Below, one piece after another: positions 1 through 9,690 of a DNA stretch of 64,000 bases (position 1 is the stretch's first letter; each line of letters opens with the position of its first letter). Source of the stretch: Dyadobacter arcticus. Lineage in GTDB: Bacteria; Bacteroidota; Bacteroidia; Cytophagales; Spirosomataceae. Under the pieces are notes generated by a model that saw nothing but the letters and a program-made list of their open reading frames with translations, searched no databases and was not told the origin of the DNA. The translations under genes and the position numbers were made by a program. The stretch spans positions 186,001-250,000 of the forward strand of contig NZ_JAASQJ010000006.1 in NCBI RefSeq assembly GCF_011762185.1, in the 5' to 3' direction.

Positions 1-1
1 G

Positions 2-52
2 GATTACGATCTTTTCCGCGAAATTTTTCAAAAGCAGCGAAATGAAGAATAG
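2..52 (+). CDS. C-terminal tail of an upstream gene, possibly tamB (partial)
   Basis: The first bases read as an open frame ending in a TAG at 50-52, with the tail DYDLFREIFQKQRNEE. It overlaps the tamL start codon at 42 by 11 bases, which suggests translational coupling. TamB (the DUF490 inner-membrane partner of TamL) often sits beside tamL in Bacteroidota and can end in a short charged tail, so tamB is the natural guess. Too little is visible to confirm it. Another frame ends at 45 and cannot be excluded. Confidence 0.4.
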   Translation, partial: DYDLFREIFQKQRNEE

Positions 53-2474
53 TTTATTGGTATTACTGGTTTCGTGCGCATTGTTGACTGGCTGCTCCGT
101 CAATAAATACATTCCTGCAGGTCAAAGCTTGTATGTAGGTAACAAAGTCAATGTGCAGGCTGACAGCATTTCTAAGCCGAATGTTTCTGGTGTGGCTGAT
201 CAGTTGGAAGGAATTATAAAGCCGCCGCCAAACAAAACTTTGTTTGGGTTTGCGTGGAAAGTTTGGTTTTATTATTGGATCGGCGAACCGAAACGGGAAG
301 GGGGATTGAAAAGCTGGTTCCGGAACAAACTCGGTGAGCCTCCGCGATTTGCATCACAGCGTGTAGTTGATATCAATGCATCCAATATGGTTTCGTTTCT
401 GGACAATGAAGGTTACTATCGGTCTTCGGTGAAGGGGAAACTGATCCAGAGCAAAAAGGAAAGCCGGCGGACTGCGACAGCCGAATTTGATGCCTATGTC
501 ATGCCTAGATATGTGATCAATGAGATTACTTATGTAGTACCCGACAGTTCGCTTTTCAACAGAGACCTGGTCCTTTCCAAGAAAGATACTTATCTGAAAA
601 AAGGGGATCCAATGCGGCTGGATGTCATTTCTTCCGAGAGAAACCGTATTGACAATGAATTAAAAGGTAAAGGTTACTACTATTTCAATCCGGACTATCT
701 GATCATTAAGGTTGATTCTACCATTGGGAGAGCGGATTCCACGCTGGGGCCTCAGCAGGTGAACCTATTCCTGGAAGTGAAAAAAGAAACGGCACAAAAC
801 TACCTGAAACAGTATTTTATCAATCGTATCTATGTTAATACAGGAACGGATGAAAACAAATCTGCGGACTCATCTTACAGCCAGCCTTTGCGACGCGGGC
901 TGGATATCAAGGATCCGGGGAAATTATATAAACGGCGCATCTTCTACGATGCAATAGGTTTCCGCCGGGGTTCAATGTACACGAACACGACGCACGACAT
1001 CTCACTGCAGCGGCTTGTCAACCTTCAAAATTTCAAATTTGTAAGAAACCGTTTCGAAATTGTCCCCAGGTCCGATTCCGCTTTGCTGGATGTGTATTAT
1101 GATTTGGAGCCGTTGAAGAAGAAATCTATTCAAACCCAACTTACTGCTAGCACCAAATCCAGTAACCTTGGCGGTTCGCAATTAGACCTTACATGGAGGA
1201 ACAGGAATTCTTTCAAAGGAGCAGAGATGTTGTCAATCAGCCCTTATTTTGGGTTTGACGTGCAGCTGGGAGGAGGTACTTCCAACGCCCGCAGGACGGG
1301 AAATGAATATATTCGTTACGGAGCAAGGGCTGATCTTTCCTTTCCTAGATTTGTTATCCCATTTTTAAGGATTCGTCCTGAAAAAAGTCAGGTATTGCCA
1401 AAGACAATACTATCGCTGGTCTTTGAAAACAGGATACAAAGAAACTTTTACACTTTGAGATCCATTCGAGGAGACTGGTCTTACAACTGGCGAAAAAACC
1501 AAGAGGTGGAGCATACCCTAACGCCCATCTCCATCAACTTCGTTGAACCACGTAAAGTCAATTTGGAGCTCCTGGCAGACATTGCAGATGATCCCAACGT
1601 AAATCCTTTGGATCTTGACCGAATTTACAAAACGGTAGATCAAAAATACTTTTTAGCCGGGTCTAATTATACAATTTCTTATCGCCCCATTCCAAGGCCT
1701 TTTAGCCGAAATCAGTTTGCATTATCTGGAGGGATCGATTATGGTGGTAACTTACTCAGCCTTTTTGCCAAAAGACCTCTTCCACCTGACGATACATTAC
1801 CCAAAGAATTCTTGCGGGTCCCTGTTTTTCAATACATTAAGCTAGATGGCGATATAAGGTACTACAGGACTATCACACCAGGTATTAAGTGGGCTAACCG
1901 TTTGCTATTAGGAGCAATCAGGCCTTATGGCAATTCTAAAACTATGCAAACGCCATTGTTTAAACAGTATTTTGGAGGGGGAAGCACTGGTATCAGAGCT
2001 TTCAGAGCACGCGCCCTCGGTCCTGGCGCTTACCCTCCTGATACTGCAAGGATTAGTTTACTTGGCTACCAACAGTTTGCCGATATAAGAATGGAATTCA
2101 ACAGCGAGCTTCGCTTCCAATTCACAAAAATAATAAATGGTGCTGCTTTTGTGGATGCTGGAAATATTTGGGCTTTTGGCGATTCTTTGCGTGCAGGGTA
2201 TGATTCAAGAGGACTGATAAGTAGAGGATTTCTTAGACAATTGGCGGTCGGAGGTGGTATTGGTTTACGTCTGGATTTCTCGTTCCTAATTTTCCGGCTA
2301 GATTTGGCAACTCCATTTAGAAAACCTTGGTACAAAGGGCTTGCAGATCCTGATAATCCCGATGATCCAACCAAGAATAAAAATCCGTGGGTATTCAATG
2401 AAATTAACTTTGGAAGCAAGGCTTGGAGAAAGGAGAATTTGATATTAAATATTGCGGTCGGATTACCGTTTTAA
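42..2474 (+). CDS. tamL: TamL, Omp85-family outer membrane lipoprotein of the translocation and assembly module
   Basis: This 810-residue protein has a lipoprotein signal ending in the lipobox LLTGC (Cys18), then a POTRA-rich periplasmic half (about residues 30-370) and a C-terminal D15/Omp85 beta-barrel (about 400-810). The barrel includes the conserved FGGGSTGIRAFRARALGPG stretch near residue 650 and ends in a hydrophobic VGLPF. TamL replaces TamA in Bacteroidota: it is the outer-membrane half of the TAM system that helps insert outer-membrane proteins, working with the periplasm-spanning TamB. The lipid-modified Cys and the length match that family. The start overlaps the upstream reading frame. 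A strong hairpin terminator follows the stop. Confidence 0.9.
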   Translation: MKNSLLVLLVSCALLTGCSVNKYIPAGQSLYVGNKVNVQADSISKPNVSGVADQLEGIIKPPPNKTLFGFAWKVWFYYWIGEPKREGGLKSWFRNKLGEPPRFASQRVVDINASNMVSFLDNEGYYRSSVKGKLIQSKKESRRTATAEFDAYVMPRYVINEITYVVPDSSLFNRDLVLSKKDTYLKKGDPMRLDVISSERNRIDNELKGKGYYYFNPDYLIIKVDSTIGRADSTLGPQQVNLFLEVKKETAQNYLKQYFINRIYVNTGTDENKSADSSYSQPLRRGLDIKDPGKLYKRRIFYDAIGFRRGSMYTNTTHDISLQRLVNLQNFKFVRNRFEIVPRSDSALLDVYYDLEPLKKKSIQTQLTASTKSSNLGGSQLDLTWRNRNSFKGAEMLSISPYFGFDVQLGGGTSNARRTGNEYIRYGARADLSFPRFVIPFLRIRPEKSQVLPKTILSLVFENRIQRNFYTLRSIRGDWSYNWRKNQEVEHTLTPISINFVEPRKVNLELLADIADDPNVNPLDLDRIYKTVDQKYFLAGSNYTISYRPIPRPFSRNQFALSGGIDYGGNLLSLFAKRPLPPDDTLPKEFLRVPVFQYIKLDGDIRYYRTITPGIKWANRLLLGAIRPYGNSKTMQTPLFKQYFGGGSTGIRAFRARALGPGAYPPDTARISLLGYQQFADIRMEFNSELRFQFTKIINGAAFVDAGNIWAFGDSLRAGYDSRGLISRGFLRQLAVGGGIGLRLDFSFLIFRLDLATPFRKPWYKGLADPDNPDDPTKNKNPWVFNEINFGSKAWRKENLILNIAVGLPF

Positions 2475-2504
2475 GATTATTAAGTTTTCCTCGCATTTGT
2501 AATT

Positions 2505-2555
2505 ATCTGAGCTACTATTAGTGACTTTGGGTCTCAATAGTAGCTCAGATTTTTT
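2505..2555 (+). terminator. Rho-independent terminator after tamL
   Basis: A perfect 15-bp stem (2505-2519 pairs with 2536-2550; left arm atctgagctactatt) has a 16-base loop and is followed by a run of six T. It lies between the convergent tamL and lipoprotein genes and should end the tamL transcript. Confidence 0.85.
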
Positions 2556-2573
2556 ACTGACTCACCTTAAATA

Positions 2574-3330
2574 TTACCACCACCGTCTCCAATTGACATT
2601 GATAACTTGCATAGTTTTGCCAGGGATGGTTACTGTGGCAGCTAATGTGAGAAGTCCTTGTGCGTTTATGCTCAATTGTGTAATTTTCACTTGTCCTTGC
2701 ATTGTTCCGCCGCCGACATTACAGCTGCTACATTCCCAGTGTGCTAGTTCGGTTATAAATCCATCCTGATCATGGGATGTTGGGACCCAATGTGTTGCCT
2801 GACCATAAGCAGCGGACATCAAAACAAGCTTTACAGGCCTTGGATCTGTCCAGTAATGGATTTGACCATTATATATAGATACTGTATAGCCCTGAACAAG
2901 ATACTTAATCCCATTATGAATAAAAGTAAACCCCATCAAAAGCCCTAGAGCGCTCGGAACGATCACTAGCGGCCAACTATCGGTTGGGTCTGCCTTCGCA
3001 AAACCCACCAAATCGCCATTAGAGCTGCCTGATGGCGTAAATAGTGCACCGGTTCGTCCAGCTAAAACGTATGGGTTGCCATTATCAATAGCAGGATAAC
3101 TAGGAAGGACAAAATTCACATCTCCACCACTCGTACCACCGGTTCCGGGATCGTCTGGTTCGATATAATTCGGGTCTGAAATGTTTGATCGAGATAATGC
3201 TGAGATCTCGGCCGCAGGTAAAGCATTCTGCTTTCTTCCATTGGATTGCGGGTTATCCGAAACAATCATCGGATTGACACGATAAAAGGAAGCAAAAAAT
3301 TACGCAGGCAGGTAAGACTAGTTTGTACAT
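2574..3330 (-). pseudogene. Hypothetical lipoprotein gene interrupted by a frameshift after its signal peptide
   Basis: The long minus-strand frame (3269 to 2574, 231 residues) has no signal peptide of its own. Directly upstream, in another frame, an ATG at 3330 encodes a near-perfect lipoprotein signal (MYKLVLPACVIFCFLLSCQSDD) that runs into a stop a few codons later. One extra base, or two missing ones, near 3270 would join the two. The body opens with a Gly/Pro/Asp-rich linker, then a beta-rich region with a hydrophobic stretch near residue 105-125 and a CSSC pair near residue 180. I do not recognise the family. It could be a real frameshift, a phase-variable gene or a sequencing error; the body itself looks undamaged. 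Confidence 0.6.
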
Positions 3331-3435
3331 TCTGAATTCATTTTAGTTTGGCCTTAATCTAAAATGCTCCGCACAAATTCTGCCTTGTGTTTATCCAAAG
3401 TAGGATATCATTTATCAGGCGGTCAAATATTAGCG

Positions 3436-3837
3436 TCATTTAATCTCCTGACATAACTCAATCAATATCCCATTTGTATTTTTTGGATGCAGAAAGCAAA
3501 CGAGTTTGTTATCCGCGCCCTTTTTTGGAGATTCTCCTAACAATGTGAAACCCTCTGCTTGTAAGCGACTCATTTCTAAAACAATATCTTCAACTTCAAA
3601 AGCAATGTGATGAAACCCCTCGCCTTTTTTTTCAATGAAGCTGGCAATCACGCTATCTGATGATGTGGCTTCCAGCAATTCTATCTTTGTTTGATTGATT
3701 TGGAAAAAGGACGTAGATACCTTTTCCGATTCCACTATTTCCCGTTTATAAGGACCCGATTGAAACAATGCAGAAAACAGCTTTTCTGCATTTTCGAGCT
3801 CTTTTACGGCAATGCCAATATGTTCAACATTCATCAT
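3436..3837 (-). CDS. mce: Methylmalonyl-CoA epimerase (VOC fold)
   Basis: The protein has 133 residues, the usual family length. It begins with the vicinal-oxygen-chelate metal motif VEHIGIAV and repeats the fold with HHIAFEVEDI near residue 75, followed by a C-terminal GILIELCQ strand carrying the metal-ligand Glu. It interconverts (R)- and (S)-methylmalonyl-CoA in the cytosol, linking propionyl-CoA to succinyl-CoA. It lies 16 bases downstream of rsgA on the same strand, so the two are probably co-transcribed. No methylmalonyl-CoA mutase gene is in the window. Glyoxalase is the other VOC possibility, but the overall pattern favours the epimerase. Confidence 0.88.
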   Translation of the reverse strand: MMNVEHIGIAVKELENAEKLFSALFQSGPYKREIVESEKVSTSFFQINQTKIELLEATSSDSVIASFIEKKGEGFHHIAFEVEDIVLEMSRLQAEGFTLLGESPKKGADNKLVCFLHPKNTNGILIELCQEIK

Positions 3838-3853
3838 GTGCTTTGGAATTGGG

Positions 3854-4789
3854 TTACCTGCGATTGTCCTGCCCTCCTACCATACTCAAATAACTTTCAT
3901 ACCGGCTCAATGCAATCTGACCTTCCTCAACCCCTGACTTCACCGCACAGCCTGGTTCGTTGATATGCTGACAATTATTGAAACGGCAATGATTAAGCAA
4001 TTCCCGCATTTCAGGGAAGTAGTGGCTGATTTCTTCCGGCTTCGTATCGGCAAGACCTAATTCTTTAATCCCAGGTGAGTCGATTATGTAGGTATCCGGT
4101 TCCAATTCGAACATTTCCGCAAATGTGGTGGTATGCACCCCTTTGTTTGCGAAAGTGGAAACTTCCTGCGTTTTGATGTCCAGATTTGGCGCGATTGCAT
4201 TGACTAATGTCGACTTACCTACGCCCGAATGTCCCGAAAGGAGTGAAACCTTCCCACGTAGCAATTCAGCGAAATCTTCTAATCCCTCATCCAGCACCGC
4301 CGTCACAGCCATGCATTGGTAACCCAGTCCTTCATATAATTCCATTAGCTCAGACTGAAAGTCTTTCATGTCATCATTCAAAAGATCCTGTTTATTAAAT
4401 ATCAGAATTCCAGGAATGCGAAAGGATTCAATAGCCACTAAAAACCGGTCGATAAAGCCAAGGGAAGTTCTTGGAAAAACAAGGGTAGCGATCAGGATTG
4501 CCTGGTCCACATTGGCCGCAATCAAATGGGCATGCGATGCCTTATGGACCGACTGCCGGACGACATAATTCTCACGCGGAAGAATTTCGTGGATGATCCC
4601 AAAATTTTGAACATCATCCTCAATCTCAAAATTCACATAATCTCCCACTGCAATCGGGTTTGTCACTTTCAACCCCAAAGCCTTGAATTTACCTTTCAAA
4701 CGGCATTGCCAGATATGAGCATCCCGGGTATCCCTCACCTCATACCATGAACCGGTAGATCGCAGCACCAATCCTCTAATCAAGCTCAT
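3854..4789 (-). CDS. rsgA: RsgA, circularly permuted GTPase for small ribosomal subunit maturation
   Basis: This 311-residue protein has the RsgA/YjeQ architecture: an N-terminal OB-fold (about residues 1-75), a circularly permuted GTPase domain with the G4 motif NKQD before the P-loop SGHSGVGKST (about residue 185), and DSPGIKELG as G3, then a C-terminal zinc finger with the C-x4-C-x-H-x5-C spacing (CRFNNCQHINEPGC, about residue 265). It is a late-stage 30S assembly checkpoint. The ATG at 4789 is followed by a typical MSLIRGLVLRS start. The mce gene follows 16 bases downstream. Confidence 0.95.
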   Translation of the reverse strand: MSLIRGLVLRSTGSWYEVRDTRDAHIWQCRLKGKFKALGLKVTNPIAVGDYVNFEIEDDVQNFGIIHEILPRENYVVRQSVHKASHAHLIAANVDQAILIATLVFPRTSLGFIDRFLVAIESFRIPGILIFNKQDLLNDDMKDFQSELMELYEGLGYQCMAVTAVLDEGLEDFAELLRGKVSLLSGHSGVGKSTLVNAIAPNLDIKTQEVSTFANKGVHTTTFAEMFELEPDTYIIDSPGIKELGLADTKPEEISHYFPEMRELLNHCRFNNCQHINEPGCAVKSGVEEGQIALSRYESYLSMVGGQDNRR

Positions 4790-5129
4790 CTATAACTTTT
4801 TTATGCAATTAGTAAAATTTACGGGAGTTTCACAGAAGTGGTCAATAATTTATGAGTTAAGGTTAAAATGCCGTCAATATTATCAAGTAGTTTTTCAAAA
4901 CTGCTGGTTTTACTTCATAAACCCGAATTGTCTTAATCCGCCAAGGATAGTATTGTCAAATTCCCTTCAAACGCTATTATCGTAACTCCATTCATCGACT
5001 TAAAGGGAGGTATTAATAATAATATTTTTTAATATAACTGGGCTTTTTAGCACTTTTTCCATACATTAGTAACCTGAGATTGCAAAGAATATTAAGAACG
5101 CCACCACACAAGATACCCCCTCTCCAATA
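4790..5129. other. Divergent intergenic region between rsgA and the ROK regulator gene
   Basis: This A+T-rich gap of about 340 bases must hold the promoters for rsgA (leftward) and the ROK gene (rightward). I find no clear TAnnTTTG promoter, no strong hairpin and no credible gene. The short open frame at 4803-4985 has no coding character. Confidence 0.5.
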
Positions 5130-6353
5130 ATGGACTTAGTCGCTGAAGAATCAAATTCGGTCATTGATATCCGAAAGAACCGCATCAGAAGTCATTTGTT
5201 GCTTCACTTATATCAATCCGGAGACACTTCCATTAATCGTATGGCAAGGCTCTTTCACGCAAGTATCCCCTCAGCTACTGGCATTGTGAATGATCTTATG
5301 CGCGAAGGCTGGATTACGGAAACGGGCACCGGTCCGGCAAGAGCGGGCAGGCCACCCGTTCTCTATGGTTTGAACGCGAAAAAGTACCTGACGTTAATCA
5401 TGGACATCAACAGGCATGATACGCAACTGGTGATTTTCGATCTCCACAATCAGCTGATTGTCAAGCTCAAAATCGACATTCGACTGGACGATTCTTCCAC
5501 TTTCCTAGACGCACTTTTTGCGGCTACGGAAGATTTTTTGAAGTCAAATAACATAAGTCTTGGCAAATTATGGGGTATCGGTGTCTCTATGCCGGGCCTT
5601 ATCAATACCTCCAAAGGCATCAATCTCACCTACCCGAACCTCACCCCGTCGGGTGTACCGCTGGTTTCTTATCTCAAAAAGTATTTTCAGCTGCCCATAT
5701 GTCTCTTTAATGACACCAAAGCAACTACTATTGGCGAACACCGTTTCGGTTTTGCTGTTAACAAGTCGCAAGTACTTACCATTAATATAGACTGGGGAGT
5801 TGGTCTGGGGATTATTATTAATGGTGAGGTTTTCAACGGCGCTTCCGGCTTTGCGGGTGAATTAGGGCATATCCAGGTGAAACCAGACGGCTTACTCTGC
5901 CACTGCGGTAAAGTAGGTTGCCTCGACACCATCACCTCGGCCATTGCATTAATTCGGCAAGCCAAAGAGGGCATCAGGAGCGGCAGGGCCACCATCTTGA
6001 CCCAAATTGTGAACGACAACCTGGATTTGCTGGAAACTTCGCATATCATTGAAGCTGTTCACGCGGGAGATGAATTTTCCATCGATTTGCTGAGTAAGGT
6101 GGGAACGGAACTTGGTAAAGGATTGGCAACCGCGGTGCATTTGTTTAACCCGGAGGTCATCATCGTAGGCGGTTTGCTGGCAGAAGCCGGACCATTTATT
6201 TCCAATCCAATTGAGCAGGCGATTAATAAGTATTGTCTTTCAGATTTTAAAAATTCATTATCGATACATATTTCCAAATTAGGTTCAAAGGCACGATTGC
6301 TGGGTACCCAGGCCCACTTATTTGAACATCTGATCGCGAAGGAATTCCCTTGA
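5130..6353 (+). CDS. ROK-family transcriptional regulator (NagC/XylR type)
   Basis: The 407-residue protein joins an N-terminal winged helix-turn-helix (about residues 15-75, with the recognition region HASIPSATGIVNDLMREGWI) to a ROK domain. The ROK part has the glucokinase-like phosphate motif, an acidic sugar-site segment (GFAGELGHIQV) and the zinc cluster CHCGKVGC (about residues 255-262), a ROK hallmark. Such proteins repress sugar-utilisation genes and release DNA on binding a sugar or sugar phosphate. The ligand cannot be told from the sequence, and no adjacent sugar operon indicates it. The gene converges with waaA, with only 4 bases between the stops. Confidence 0.88.
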   Translation: MDLVAEESNSVIDIRKNRIRSHLLLHLYQSGDTSINRMARLFHASIPSATGIVNDLMREGWITETGTGPARAGRPPVLYGLNAKKYLTLIMDINRHDTQLVIFDLHNQLIVKLKIDIRLDDSSTFLDALFAATEDFLKSNNISLGKLWGIGVSMPGLINTSKGINLTYPNLTPSGVPLVSYLKKYFQLPICLFNDTKATTIGEHRFGFAVNKSQVLTINIDWGVGLGIIINGEVFNGASGFAGELGHIQVKPDGLLCHCGKVGCLDTITSAIALIRQAKEGIRSGRATILTQIVNDNLDLLETSHIIEAVHAGDEFSIDLLSKVGTELGKGLATAVHLFNPEVIIVGGLLAEAGPFISNPIEQAINKYCLSDFKNSLSIHISKLGSKARLLGTQAHLFEHLIAKEFP

Positions 6354-6357
6354 ATCG

Positions 6358-7605
6358 CTACATCAATTCTTTAACCTTATCCATTATTTTCTCCGTCGCG
6401 CCCGTACCGGACAGGACATAATCCCTGCTTACTTTTCCAGCTTCATTTTTGGCGGGATGGTGCTCTATCCATTGGTTCAGTATTTCAAAAGCAGCCGTGG
6501 AATCGGGCACCGCGACAGCTCCTTTAATGCTTAACAGATCAACTGCTTCCTGGAAACGGTGATAACCCTTATCTCCAAAAATAATAGGGAGGCCGAATGT
6601 CGCAGCTTCCAGGATATTGTGCAGGCCAGCGCCAAAAGAACCTCCAATGTAAGCCACATCGCCGTAACGATACAAGGATGATAGCATGCCAATGTTATCA
6701 ATGACCAGATAATCGGCTCGTGCTGCTTGGTTTGCCTGCATTTCAGAATATAGAAGTGTTTTGCCCTTCAGCTCATTTCTCCAACTTTCAATCTGATCTT
6801 TTTTGATCTCGTGCGGCGCGATAATGGCTTTGCATTTTCCCTGCAATTGATTCAAAACAGGAATCAGCACCAGCATATCTTGCTCCCACACTGAACCAGC
6901 GATGAGGCAAAACTGCCCATCTTTAAAATGTGCTATTTCAGGAAAATCCCGGGCTTGGATTGCGATACTTTTGACGCGGTCAAACCTCGTGTCACCTGCA
7001 ATCGTGGAAGTAATCCCGACCGCTTTTAACAAATCTACTGACTCCTGGTTTTGAACAAAGATATGATCGAAGCGTTTAAGCATTTTGATAGAGAACGCCC
7101 CATAAAACTTAAAAAATGATTGTTTTGCCCAGAATATTGACGAGAATGATAGAACAATGCAATTGTTCTTTTTCAATTCAAGCAGATAGTTGTGCCAGAA
7201 TTCGTACTTAATGAAAAAAGCTATTTTGGGTTTGACAATTGCAACAAATCTTCTGGCATTGGATGTAGTATCAAAAGGCAGATAACAGATATAGTCCGCT
7301 CCCGTATAATCCTTCCTGATTTCATAACCTGAGGGGGAAAAAAAAGTCAGTAGGATAAAATGATCTGGATATAGGCTTCGATAGGCTTCCATAACCGGCC
7401 TTCCCTGTTCAAATTCACCCAAAGACGCAGCATGAAACCAAGCTACCGGGCGGGTGACGGGTAACTCGCGGAATGTAGTATCAAGTTTCAGAAAAAGCCC
7501 TTTTCGTCCCTCGACACTAAGTTTCGCTTTGGAATTGAACGGAGCTGCAAATTTTAGAAGGGAAGCGAAAAGGGATATTGCTGTTTGATAGATGAATTCA
7601 ACCAA
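6358..7605 (-). CDS. waaA: 3-deoxy-D-manno-octulosonic acid (Kdo) transferase
   Basis: This 415-residue GT-B protein has an N-terminal membrane-anchoring hydrophobic segment. The catalytic motif WFHAASLGEFEQGRP carries the conserved Glu of the GT30 family, and the C-terminal nucleotide-sugar site reads GSFGAGLHNILEAATFGLPIIFG. It transfers Kdo from CMP-Kdo to lipid A precursor at the inner leaflet of the cytoplasmic membrane. Length and motif order match WaaA. The start codon lies about 210 bases from a divergent outer-membrane-type gene. Confidence 0.93.
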   Translation of the reverse strand: MVEFIYQTAISLFASLLKFAAPFNSKAKLSVEGRKGLFLKLDTTFRELPVTRPVAWFHAASLGEFEQGRPVMEAYRSLYPDHFILLTFFSPSGYEIRKDYTGADYICYLPFDTTSNARRFVAIVKPKIAFFIKYEFWHNYLLELKKNNCIVLSFSSIFWAKQSFFKFYGAFSIKMLKRFDHIFVQNQESVDLLKAVGITSTIAGDTRFDRVKSIAIQARDFPEIAHFKDGQFCLIAGSVWEQDMLVLIPVLNQLQGKCKAIIAPHEIKKDQIESWRNELKGKTLLYSEMQANQAARADYLVIDNIGMLSSLYRYGDVAYIGGSFGAGLHNILEAATFGLPIIFGDKGYHRFQEAVDLLSIKGAVAVPDSTAAFEILNQWIEHHPAKNEAGKVSRDYVLSGTGATEKIMDKVKELM

Positions 7606-7817
7606 AGGATTCTGATTAAAAGGATATTATGAAAAAAGATATTTGAAAACGACAATGGGCCATAACTCTGGCAGGCTTTTTTGTTTCTTTTTTCGTTTAA
7701 AGAACATAAATGTACAAAAAACCGTTAAAGTCGTGGAGGCATACAAATGCTTCGGCTATTATTTTGTACTTTCACTTTCTATAAAACACATACCTGGTCA
7801 CTGAGATTTCACCTAAA

Positions 7818-8591
7818 ATGATGCGTGTAAAACTTTTACTTTCTGTATCTATTCTGTTCGCAATATCGACAGATATATACGCTCAACGCAAAGGAGCTAA
7901 GATTGAGGAAAATGAGGAGAGTTATAAAACATTCACCTCAGTAGGTATCTCAACAAATACAAACTCGGGCATTCTGGGCGGAGCAGTTTTCCGTCAGTCT
8001 TCTGCCCTGCCTTCCAAGCTATTTGGGAAAAACCAATACCGCTATCTTGCCCTTGAACTTGTTAACGTAAAACATCCTAAGGAGCTCTCAACCCAGGATT
8101 TTGTGACAGGCGCGAGGCTGGTATACGGAAAACAGAACTATCTGTTTGTTTTGAGACCGGAGTATGGCCGTGAGCTTACGTTATTTAACAGACATGAGGA
8201 TGAAGGAATATCGATCAGCGGCATCATCGCTGCTGGGCCTTCACTGGGTTTGGAAAAACCTTATATGGTTCAGTTCCAAACCTCCGATGGGCGTGTTGTT
8301 ACCGAACCTTTTGATCCTATTAAACATGCCGGAAGTTCTCAGACAACGGGAATTGTAGGCGCTGGAAGCTTTTTTCAAGGATTTGGCCAAACCAAAATTG
8401 TCCCTGGCCTGCACATTAAGACGGCAATGAGTTTTGAATTAAGCGCATTCAGAGAAAATGTTACCGGCGTAGAAATTGGTTTTATTGCTGAGGCATTTAC
8501 CAGAAAGGTTGATATCATGGCTTTCGCCGAAAACAGGAGTTTCTATACATCCGGATATCTTACACTTTATTTCGGAAGCAAGAAAAAATAG
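7818..8591 (+). CDS. Conserved hypothetical outer-membrane or periplasmic protein upstream of lipA
   Basis: The protein has 257 residues with a clear Sec signal (MMRVKLLLSVSILFAISTD, cleavage near IYAQ). The rest is rich in alternating beta-strand-like segments, with an aromatic C-terminal strand YLTLYFGSKKK. This suggests a small outer-membrane barrel or a surface-associated beta protein. No enzyme motif is visible and I do not recognise a named family. The stop is 6 bases before lipA, so the two genes are probably one transcript, though a role in lipoate metabolism does not follow from that. Confidence 0.8.
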   Translation: MMRVKLLLSVSILFAISTDIYAQRKGAKIEENEESYKTFTSVGISTNTNSGILGGAVFRQSSALPSKLFGKNQYRYLALELVNVKHPKELSTQDFVTGARLVYGKQNYLFVLRPEYGRELTLFNRHEDEGISISGIIAAGPSLGLEKPYMVQFQTSDGRVVTEPFDPIKHAGSSQTTGIVGAGSFFQGFGQTKIVPGLHIKTAMSFELSAFRENVTGVEIGFIAEAFTRKVDIMAFAENRSFYTSGYLTLYFGSKKK

Positions 8592-8597
8592 TTTGTT

Positions 8598-9476
8598 ATG
8601 ATTGAATTACCAGTTATTCCATCGGAGCGTAAAAAAAGGCCCGATTGGTTAAGAGTAAAGCTTCCCGCCGGACCAGAGTTTCGAAAAGTGCGACAATTGG
8701 TCGATAATTATAAACTGCATACAATTTGCGAAAGTGGCAATTGCCCGAATATGGGTGAATGCTGGGGTGCAGGCACTGCTACCTTTATGATTTTAGGAAA
8801 TGTGTGCACGAGAAGCTGCAGTTTTTGTGCTGTTGCAACAGGTCGTCCAAATGAATATGATGTGGATGAACCAAGGCGTGTGGCAGAAGCAATCAAGCTC
8901 ATGCAAGTAAAACATGCAGTGATCACATCGGTAAACAGAGATGAACTGAAAGATAGAGGCGCTGAGATTTGGTATCAGACCGTCAGGCAAGTTAAAGAAA
9001 ATACGCCTGAAACAACCATTGAAACGCTTATTCCCGATGTGAAAAACAATTGGGATGCTTTAATACATATGATTGAAGCAGGGCAGGAAGTAGTATCCCA
9101 TAATATGGAAACAGTAGAACGTTTATACCGTGCGGTACGCCCTCAGGCTAAGTATGAAAGAAGCCTTGAACAGGTCAAAAGAACAAAGGAATTTGGTCAG
9201 CGCACTAAATCCGGTATTATGCTCGGTTTGGGAGAAACACAGGCAGAGGTTTATAAAGCGATGGACCATCTGGCTGAGAACGGACTTGATATCTTAACCC
9301 TTGGACAGTATTTGCAGCCAACCAAAATGCACCATGAAGTGATCGAATGGATCACCCCGGCCATGTTTGACAATTATCGCGAGGAAGGACTTAGAAGAGG
9401 CCTAAAATATGTAGAATCGGGCCCATTGGTACGATCCAGCTATCACGCGGAACGACATGTGAATGTTCCGATCTGA
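8598..9476 (+). CDS. lipA: Lipoyl synthase (radical SAM)
   Basis: The 292-residue protein carries both iron-sulfur cluster motifs of LipA. The auxiliary cluster uses Cys44, Cys49 and Cys55 ([12 protein letters not shown]), and the radical-SAM cluster uses Cys70, Cys74 and Cys77 (CTRSCSFC). The C-terminal RSSY motif supplies the Ser ligand to the auxiliary cluster. It inserts sulfur at C6 and C8 of protein-bound octanoyl groups to form the lipoyl cofactor of the 2-oxoacid dehydrogenases and glycine cleavage system. It follows the outer-membrane-type gene by 6 bases and is closed by a hairpin terminator. Confidence 0.97.
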   Translation: MIELPVIPSERKKRPDWLRVKLPAGPEFRKVRQLVDNYKLHTICESGNCPNMGECWGAGTATFMILGNVCTRSCSFCAVATGRPNEYDVDEPRRVAEAIKLMQVKHAVITSVNRDELKDRGAEIWYQTVRQVKENTPETTIETLIPDVKNNWDALIHMIEAGQEVVSHNMETVERLYRAVRPQAKYERSLEQVKRTKEFGQRTKSGIMLGLGETQAEVYKAMDHLAENGLDILTLGQYLQPTKMHHEVIEWITPAMFDNYREEGLRRGLKYVESGPLVRSSYHAERHVNVPI

Positions 9477-9496
9477 AATTGAATTGCCTAAAATGC

Positions 9497-9530
9497 AAAC
9501 CCTGCTTAAAATGATTAAGCGGGGTTTTAT
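9497..9530 (+). terminator. Terminator after lipA
   Basis: A 13-bp stem (9497-9509 with 9515-9527, one G-T pair) encloses a 5-base loop and ends in a short T run, 20 bases after the lipA stop. Confidence 0.75.
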
Positions 9531-9593
9531 ATTTAGATGTACGCACTGTTCATTTCAGGATAGTAGGTACAATAACTTTTTGAGCCATTTTTA

Positions 9594-9625
9594 TTTGGTT
9601 GTTGACTTAAAAAAATTCAATTTTG
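9594..9625 (+). promoter_or_regulatory. Candidate Bacteroidota-type promoter for metK
   Basis: TTTG at 9594-9597 is followed after 20 bases by CAATTTTG at 9618-9625, one base from the Bacteroidota minus-7 consensus TAnnTTTG. It lies 66 bases before the metK start. I looked for a SAM riboswitch in the leader and saw no recognisable one. Confidence 0.3.
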
Positions 9626-9690
9626 TTTTTTAAATCATACGCAGCCAGCATAGTTGCCGACGGGATTAACTTCTAACAATTTCAACATTT

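Noticed and set aside
4803-4985. 60-residue open frame in the rsgA/ROK intergenic region
   Set aside because: It has no coding character or recognisable motif; codon use looks random.
9540-9690. Possible SAM riboswitch in the metK leader
   Set aside because: I could not find the conserved core elements of known SAM riboswitch classes in this short A+T-rich leader.
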